DNA of 42,144 bases from an uncultured bacterium (GTDB lineage Bacteria; Patescibacteriota; Minisyncoccia; Moranbacterales; GWC2-37-73). The notes below the pieces were generated by a model. The model was not told where the DNA came from. It did no database searches and saw only the letters and a list, made by a program, of their open reading frames with translations. A program made the position numbers and the translations under genes. The stretch is from positions 1-42,144 of the forward strand of contig CAINNK010000028.1 in NCBI GenBank assembly GCA_903851135.1, given 5' to 3'. Each line of letters opens with the position of its first letter. Position 1 is the stretch's first letter. Positions 37,745-42,144 of this stretch are shown here, piece by piece.

Positions 37745-39064
37745 TTAGTTGTTTTCAAAAATGACACCAGTCCCCACGACCAGTGCTGCCTGCAAAATAA
37801 AAATCGACATCAATGCCCACCAAGGAAGATGCACATCGTAAAGCATGTATTCCAACTCAGCCATTGGTACGCGCCTAAAATCAGCTTTCACATTGTTGAT
37901 GAATATTGATGAAAGCATTTCCGCATCAGAAACATCTGATTGACCAGGAATTGCATTACGAAGTTTTACTTTCAACTTTTCATTTCCATGAAAAATCATA
38001 ACTCCAGACCACTGCACAACCGGGAATTTCTTCATCCCTAGAACAAGCACGACGTCATTTTTTTTCCCAAAAGTCCAATGTTCTTCCAATTCATGCAAAA
38101 ACCCACGATCACTAGTCCCGACAACATATAGCAGAAGATTCACTTGCTTTTTCGAGCCAAGTGAAGCAAGCGCCACATCCAACTCTCTGTCAATTATTTT
38201 TTTCCATTTTTCAGGGACCAAAACGCCTGACACAAGCACGCGATTTACTTCAACATCACCCATGAGACCACTTTCCACTCTAGGATAAGAAAGTAGAAAC
38301 TTCTTGTTTGGTCCAATTACACCCAAACGCTTGAAAATTGAATTGCTCGCCTTCAGATAATTCACATATTGATGCTCTGAGGCTGATGGCACAATCAAAC
38401 TTTCGTTGCCAGACGACCAAGTTGTTTCATACTTATCTCCGTCGCCAAAGCTAACCTGATTTAATCTGGACAAATGAACTTTGCTTTCATTTTGAAACTG
38501 GGAAACGTATCGCCGATATTCTTCCTGCGTTATGCCAATGGATCCATTATCTGTCGTTTCAATAGTCCAATACGGAGGATGATAGTCATAGCGTGTTTTA
38601 TACACAATGCGACTAGTTTGATCCTTGCCAGAACCGGAGGTTTCAGTCTCGGTATAGTGAACTATTTCTGTCCAGCTCTCATAATACTCTGCATTTTTAG
38701 CATATCCATTATGCAATTCAGTATCATGCAACCCAGTTGTCAAATAGAGGAAGGTGCTAAATACCCCAATTAATGACACGCAGCCAATAACAAAATGTGC
38801 CAAAAGCTCTTGCCATTTAAATTCAATAGGATTAGCACATTTCCGCCATACGCCATACGCCAAGCCAGCAAAAGCCAAAATCCAAAACTCTGGATTATGA
38901 ATTATAATCTTCCAGAGTTTACCAAAAAGATTTGGATTGACAAGAATAAAAACAATGCTAGCGAGAATAACCACCCCAAATAAAACCGCCACGACAAGTG
39001 AAGCCTTGCGTCCAGCCCCTTTCCAGTCGAAACCAGAGCTCAATAACTGTCTTTTTGAAAACAT
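37745..39064 (-). CDS. Multi-pass membrane protein with TPM-like exposed domain
   Basis: 439 residues from the ATG at 39062-39064; GTG is one codon upstream. A GGGGGAG ribosome site lies just before it. Hydrophobic segments are at about 22-45, 59-75 and 88-110, with one more at the C-terminus (about 415-436). The long middle part is extracytoplasmic. It contains a TPM-like run (LLLYVVGTSDRGFLHELEEHWTFGKKNDVVLVLGMKKF). TPM and LemA proteins are often encoded together, which supports the call. Substrate and function are unknown. Confidence 0.65.
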   Translation of the reverse strand: MFSKRQLLSSGFDWKGAGRKASLVVAVLFGVVILASIVFILVNPNLFGKLWKIIIHNPEFWILAFAGLAYGVWRKCANPIEFKWQELLAHFVIGCVSLIGVFSTFLYLTTGLHDTELHNGYAKNAEYYESWTEIVHYTETETSGSGKDQTSRIVYKTRYDYHPPYWTIETTDNGSIGITQEEYRRYVSQFQNESKVHLSRLNQVSFGDGDKYETTWSSGNESLIVPSASEHQYVNYLKASNSIFKRLGVIGPNKKFLLSYPRVESGLMGDVEVNRVLVSGVLVPEKWKKIIDRELDVALASLGSKKQVNLLLYVVGTSDRGFLHELEEHWTFGKKNDVVLVLGMKKFPVVQWSGVMIFHGNEKLKVKLRNAIPGQSDVSDAEMLSSIFINNVKADFRRVPMAELEYMLYDVHLPWWALMSIFILQAALVVGTGVIFENN

Positions 39065-39113
39065 CACTCCCCCTTTTTAATTGATTTAATTGTAAAAGAA
39101 AAATTAACGCTTG

Positions 39114-39142
39114 ATAATAGCATATCAGCAAAGCCTTGTCAA
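39114..39142 (-). promoter_or_regulatory. Consensus promoter of the TPM-like/lemA operon
   Basis: TTGACA (39137-39142), 17-bp spacer ending TGC, TATTAT (39114-39119) on the - strand. Confidence 0.85.
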
Positions 39143-39231
39143 GAATTGGCTTGTTAATACTTAATTTGAAATCACACTATGATTGCAAATTACTATTATA
39201 TTTGAAAAGAGCTAATAAGCGAAAAAATGAT

Positions 39232-39936
39232 TTAAATAGTAATCCCAAAAAACAAGCCCAACATGGTGTTGAGGAAAATTCCCATGGGAGTGGAGAAAAG
39301 AAAAATGAAAATCAAAAGCAACATGAAGCCATATTGCTCAAGCATCATCATAGTTTCGGTTTTGATAGGAAAAATGGTGAACAAAATTTTGGAGCCGTCC
39401 AATGGCGGGAAAGGAATCAAATTGAAAAAAGCCAGCAGCACATTCCAAAAAATCACCATAGTCATCAAAGTAAAAACAATAGCCCCAAAAGAACCAGCTA
39501 CAAAAGTTGAAAGCTGCGTCCAATTGCCAGCCGCAACACTGAGAATGATGTCACCCTTGATTGCAGTTGGCAAAGTTATCAGTCTGCCAATGATTGCCGC
39601 CACCAATGCCAACACAATGTTTGAACCTGGACCACCAAGAGCCACCAACATCGGTCCGAATTTTTGATTTTTCAAATTAAACGGATTATACGGCACCGGC
39701 TTGGCCCAACCAAAAGCATAGTGGAAACCGGAAGTTACCAACATCAAAAGCGGCACGAAAATCGAACCAACTGGATCAATATGATTGATTGGATTAAAAT
39801 TAAGCCGCCCGGCATATTTAGCCGTCGAATCCCCCAACCAAAGCGCCACGTAGCCATGCATGACTTCGTGAATGATGATTGAATAAATCAGGATGATGAT
39901 ATAAAAACCAATAAGCACAATTGAATTTAGGTCCAT
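39232..39936 (-). CDS. Site-2-protease family (M50) membrane metalloprotease
   Basis: 234 residues from the ATG at 39934-39936 (MDLNSIVLIGFY). The zinc motif HEVMHGYVALWLGD is in the first membrane helix. The third ligand is in NLIPFPPLDGSKI near residue 185. About five hydrophobic segments are visible, with no PDZ domain, which fits the small rhomboid-like M50B group. Such enzymes cleave substrates inside the membrane; the target is unknown. The 16 upstream in-frame codons are repeat words, so I exclude them. A 3'-end copy of this gene lies beyond lemA. Confidence 0.92.
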   Translation of the reverse strand: MDLNSIVLIGFYIIILIYSIIIHEVMHGYVALWLGDSTAKYAGRLNFNPINHIDPVGSIFVPLLMLVTSGFHYAFGWAKPVPYNPFNLKNQKFGPMLVALGGPGSNIVLALVAAIIGRLITLPTAIKGDIILSVAAGNWTQLSTFVAGSFGAIVFTLMTMVIFWNVLLAFFNLIPFPPLDGSKILFTIFPIKTETMMMLEQYGFMLLLIFIFLFSTPMGIFLNTMLGLFFGITI

Positions 39937-40084
39937 AAAATATATCTCATATGTTTTCCATGGAATCTTTCCCATAGAACCCACAAATCTACAAATTAGC
40001 TACAAATCCACAAATAGAATGCACACTGCCGGTCAAATTAACAATGTGGCAATATAACAATTTAACAATTTCCCCTTTCAGGTA

Positions 40085-40113
40085 TTGTCAAAACTCAATA
40101 GCTATGATACAGT
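40085..40113 (+). promoter_or_regulatory. Promoter for rpmB
   Basis: TTGTCA (40085-40090), 17-bp spacer, TACAGT (40108-40113). The leader includes the hairpin at 40146-40203. Confidence 0.55.
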
Positions 40114-40145
40114 AAACCTTGTAATAAATCAAATGAATCTTCAAG

Positions 40146-40203
40146 CGTAGAGCGCGAAACGTGGAGCAGAAAAGGCTGGACGTTATGCGTTTTGCGTTTT
40201 ACG
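40146..40203 (+). repeat. CGTAGAGCGCGAAACG hairpin in the rpmB leader
   Basis: 16-nt arms, 40146-40161 and 40188-40203, pair over their whole length with 13 Watson-Crick and 3 G.U pairs in the rpmB transcript. The stem ends 7 nt before the rpmB ATG, so it could limit ribosome access. Same vocabulary as the spacers at 15781 and 16212. Confidence 0.8.
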
Positions 40204-40210
40204 AAAATAT

Positions 40211-40378
40211 ATGAGTAGAGTATGCAGCGTTTGCGGTCGTGGAACTACAGCTGGAAATTCCCGCAGTCATTCAAACATCGCTTCCAAAAGAAAATTTGCA
40301 ATCAACATTCAATCCAAAAAAATTGATGGCAAGAAATCCAAGATTTGCACCAAGTGCATGAAGACTGAAAGCAAATAA
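40211..40378 (+). CDS. rpmB: Ribosomal protein L28 (bL28), short zinc form
   Basis: 55 residues: MSRVCSVCGRGTTAGNSRSHSNIASKRKF, then INIQSKKIDGKKSKICTKCMKTESK. The start and the SHSNIASKR core are L28. Two cysteine pairs (Cys5-x2-Cys8 and Cys46-x2-Cys49) form the zinc-binding version. It is a single-gene unit with promoter, leader hairpin and terminator. Confidence 0.92.
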   Translation: MSRVCSVCGRGTTAGNSRSHSNIASKRKFAINIQSKKIDGKKSKICTKCMKTESK

Positions 40379-40405
40379 AGCGAGTTTCAGTTTGAAAGCA
40401 ACTTT

Positions 40406-40437
40406 AAAAATCCCCTGCCGCAAGGTTGGGGATTTTT
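40406..40437 (+). terminator. rpmB terminator
   Basis: AAATCCCC (40408-40415) with GGGGATTT (40428-40435), 12-nt loop, then TTGGTTTT, 28 bp after the stop. Confidence 0.85.
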
Positions 40438-40455
40438 GGTTTTAATTTTTTTACA

Positions 40456-40491
40456 AATAAAAATTGCCAGCGTTTGTGTTCACGCTGGCAA
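40456..40491 (-). terminator. Terminator of the 205-residue hypothetical gene
   Basis: TTGCCAGCG/CGCTGGCAA (40464-40472 with 40483-40491), 10-nt loop, then TTTTTATTT on the - strand. Confidence 0.9.
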
Positions 40492-40528
40492 TAATAATAT
40501 TACAAAGACTACTTCTGAATCAGATCCG

Positions 40529-41146
40529 TTACTCAACTCTGAAACCGACATCAAGTGCAGTGCCGCATCCGAAGATTTCAAGCACTTTTCTTGCTATGCT
40601 TTCTGCCTCAGGATTACTTGGTTTCAGGTTATACAGTATTGTCTTCAACCAAAAAGCAGGATTTTCTTCAGATATAAGGTTTCTGTTAATTTTAGTCTCA
40701 GCAAGAATTTTTTCCGCCAAGGCCGCATCATCATCCTTAAATCTGGAAATCACCTTTGTTGTCAACTCTTTCAGCAAGCAACCAATTTCAGAAAATGCTT
40801 CAATATCCTTCTTGATATTTTTCAGCACCTCATCAACAACGGGATTGCGCAATAAAAGTATGGCGGAGGTAAAATCCCCCAAAGTGGGAATCAAAAACTC
40901 ACGAAAACTGCGAATTGGAAGCAATTTAGGGAGAAAATATGAAAAATCATAATAACAAGAATAGAGACCTCCTTGCTCGGATCTTATATCTATTTGCATG
41001 AACGGAAGTTTCCGCAACATTACACCCCTAAAGATAAACGTGCCCAAAAGTGTCACCCTAACAGCGTTCGGACTGAAGATTTCCTGTTTGATTTTCACAG
41101 ATTCACCTTTCAGAATAATGTAACCCTTTTCTTTCTGAGAATTCAT
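40529..41146 (-). CDS. Hypothetical protein, 205 residues
   Basis: I do not recognise this family. There is no signal peptide or membrane segment. The N-terminal half is beta-rich (GYIILKGESVKIKQ.., VRVTLLGTFIFRGVMLRKLPFMQID). The C-terminal half is helical (NPVVDEVLKNIKKDIEAFSEIGCLLKEL, DDDAALAEKILAETK). A near-consensus promoter (41227-41254) and strong terminator make it a stand-alone unit. It lies between the intact rpmB and an rpmB 3'-end remnant. Confidence 0.7.
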   Translation of the reverse strand: MNSQKEKGYIILKGESVKIKQEIFSPNAVRVTLLGTFIFRGVMLRKLPFMQIDIRSEQGGLYSCYYDFSYFLPKLLPIRSFREFLIPTLGDFTSAILLLRNPVVDEVLKNIKKDIEAFSEIGCLLKELTTKVISRFKDDDAALAEKILAETKINRNLISEENPAFWLKTILYNLKPSNPEAESIARKVLEIFGCGTALDVGFRVE

Positions 41147-41226
41147 AAAATAGCCTCACTCTTTTTTAAATTTGGAAAAAACATGTTATTTTCATACTTT
41201 AATTAAAAACAAAAACTGAACTAATA

Positions 41227-41254
41227 ATAATAGGATGTTTTGACTTTTTGTCAA
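41227..41254 (-). promoter_or_regulatory. Consensus promoter of the 205-residue gene
   Basis: TTGACA (41249-41254), 16-bp spacer, TATTAT (41227-41232) on the - strand. It abuts the rpmB remnant. Confidence 0.85.
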
Positions 41255-41257
41255 GGT

Positions 41258-41332
41258 CAACAATTCTCTACAACAACTTTTAGCAAGAAAGCCAAAATTT
41301 GTACCAAGCGTAAAAAAACTAAACGCAAATAG
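41258..41332 (+). pseudogene. 3'-end remnant of a second L28 gene
   Basis: In frame it reads QQFSTTTFSKKAKICTKRKKTKRK then TAG. It aligns with the rpmB C-terminus (IDGKKSKICTKCMKTESK): KK.KICTK..KT..K is shared. The second cysteine of the C-terminal pair is Arg here, so zinc binding is lost. There is no start codon and no N-terminal half. Its nearest upstream in-frame stop is at 41231-41233. Confidence 0.65.
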
Positions 41333-41402
41333 ACTTTTCGCCAGAAGTAATCTTTAAAAATTTTTATCGAAAACTAAAATAATAATATTAGATTAACAAA
41401 AA

Positions 41403-41433
41403 AGCCTGAGGGGTGGAAATCACCCGTCAGGCT
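41403..41433 (-). terminator. Terminator of the 162-residue membrane gene
   Basis: AGCCTGA and TCAGGCT form the outer stem (41403-41409 with 41427-41433); GGGTG and CACCC form the inner stem. T6 follows on the - strand. It begins next to the stop codon. Confidence 0.9.
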
Positions 41434-41922
41434 CTAAAAAAACAAATTGACACCTGAGATTATCAGGCACGCTCGCACAAGCCACAGGGCATTGCAAGCA
41501 AGTACGGAGGAAAAGAAAAACAATCCATCTTCTTTGAAGCACAGGCCATCACCCAGCCTGCGTCCCTTGAAATGCATCGTGGCAATCAAAGGATCAAGAA
41601 AAAAAACAATGCCAAGAAAGAACAGGCCGTTGTTTATTTTTCTAAGCGCATTGCCTTCCAAGGATAAGGGCAAGAATGCGGAAAGAAAAAAGGATGAGTT
41701 GCCAAAGAAAATTTGGATTTTCTTCAAAAACGCAACTTCTAGCGGAACATCTTTTCCATATCGAAATAAAATCAAGCAAATGGAGACTGAAAAAACTGTC
41801 AACGCTCCAAAGCCAGCAAAGCCCCACATCTTAATAGCGCATGGATACAAAATGTTGACAAAGAGCGAGGTTGCCCACACCCAAATGCCAAAAAAGCCAA
41901 TCGACAGAAAACTTTTTTTCAA
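41434..41922 (-). CDS. Hypothetical four-helix membrane protein
   Basis: 162 residues with hydrophobic segments at about 4-26, 34-53, 71-88 and 97-116, and a final one at about 137-160. The motif DPLIATMHFKGRRLGDGL faintly recalls RDD-type proteins, but I would not name the family. The start is a TTG at 41920-41922 after a very strong GGGGGG ribosome site. It is a stand-alone unit with promoter at 41969-41997 and a terminator at its stop. Confidence 0.65.
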   Translation of the reverse strand: MKKSFLSIGFFGIWVWATSLFVNILYPCAIKMWGFAGFGALTVFSVSICLILFRYGKDVPLEVAFLKKIQIFFGNSSFFLSAFLPLSLEGNALRKINNGLFFLGIVFFLDPLIATMHFKGRRLGDGLCFKEDGLFFFSSVLACNALWLVRACLIISGVNLFF

Positions 41923-41968
41923 TTTTCCCCCCTTTTATGATTTCAGGTTTTCAAAAGAACAACATTCC

Positions 41969-41997
41969 AGTATACAAGAAAATAAAGCATTTGTCAA
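41969..41997 (-). promoter_or_regulatory. Consensus promoter of the 162-residue gene
   Basis: TTGACA (41992-41997), 17-bp spacer ending TTG, TATACT (41969-41974) on the - strand. Confidence 0.88.
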
Positions 41998-42070
41998 GCC
42001 TAAAAGGTAATGTGCACAGACATATGGCGGTTTTTCCCAAGATGTGCAATCTTGGAACATGTGTATAAAA

Positions 42071-42144
42071 ATGCCAAAAAATGTATTAGAAGAGCGATTA
42101 AGGTGGGTTCTCCCTATCTTCAGAAAGGAGGTGAAACTGAAAGA
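42071..42144 (+). CDS. Start of a probable transposase (partial, runs off the right edge)
   Basis: ATG at 42071 opens MPKNVLEERLRWVLPIFRKE and is still open at the edge. The pattern is like the helix-turn-helix start of IS481-type transposases in Candidate Phyla Radiation genomes, recalled and not checked. Upstream, TGTGCACAGACATATGG at 42011 could be an insertion-sequence terminus, and a 7-bp hairpin CCAAGAT/ATCTTGG is at 42037-42055. There is no good ribosome site before the ATG. Confidence 0.5.
   Translation, partial: MPKNVLEERLRWVLPIFRKEVKLK

Noticed and set aside
42124-42144. AGAAAGGAGGTGA at the right edge resembles the complement of the 16S rRNA 3' end
   Set aside because: The conserved GGATCACC is not present (the complement reads AGTTTCACC), and the stretch is in frame within the MPKNVLEERL reading frame. 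It is also too far from any start codon in the window to be called a ribosome site.

Overview
The window is an A+T-rich bacterial chromosome segment. It most resembles the Candidate Phyla Radiation (Patescibacteria, a Parcubacteria- or Moranbacteria-like lineage). The reasons are a canonical S10-spc gene order with no rpmD (L30) between rpsE and rplO, a known trait of that radiation, short basic extensions on several ribosomal proteins, weak Shine-Dalgarno signals, and many short hypothetical genes. The lineage is inferred, not proven.

Layout. 1-5.6 kb: [NiFe]-hydrogenase maturation genes. A stand-alone Kae1-like HypF C-terminal half is on +. hypC, hypD and hypE are on -, with a four-helix-bundle (23S rRNA intervening-sequence type) gene wedged between hypD and hypE. 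hypA, hypB and hydrogenase subunits are not present. 5.6-12.3 kb: central metabolism and housekeeping on - (class II aldolase, tpiA, a MazG-like hydrolase, a small membrane exporter, galT, a family 2 glycosyltransferase, ruvX, map), plus one small membrane gene on +. 12.6-26.6 kb: adk, secY and a nearly complete S10-spc ribosomal cluster headed by tuf, all on -. 26.9-33.4 kb: an accessory island with a radical SAM protein, three minimal nucleotidyltransferases, a HEPN protein, a HepT RNase, a PUR-domain protein, a coiled-coil protein, a zinc-ribbon protein and a B3/4 editing-like protein. 33.7-36.9 kb: the str operon (rpsL-rpsG-fusA). 37.1-42.1 kb: stand-alone units (a LemA pair, an M50 protease, rpmB, two hypothetical genes), each with a clear promoter or terminator, and the first codons of a probable transposase at the right edge.

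The most unusual material is between genes. (1) Upstream of tpiA are two tandem 89-nt units. Each repeats the first 11 codons of tpiA with mainly synonymous differences, then ends in twin hairpins, one of which shows compensatory base changes. (2) Between rpsJ and rplC lie an extended -10 promoter, a structured leader and an intrinsic terminator, which look like a ribosomal-protein attenuator. (3) Many spacers are built from short repeated words arranged as inverted arms. One family shows a strong G.T versus A.C asymmetry between arms. (4) The hypF reading frame has absorbed several spacer-type repeats without frameshift. (5) 3'-end remnants of rpmB and of the M50 protease gene lie beyond small gene cassettes, in the same orientation as the intact genes.

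The genes point to a small, fermentative or hydrogenase-bearing, host- or community-dependent cell with glycolytic enzymes, a Leloir-type sugar enzyme and toxin-antitoxin modules. All functions are inferred by reading motifs and were not checked against databases.
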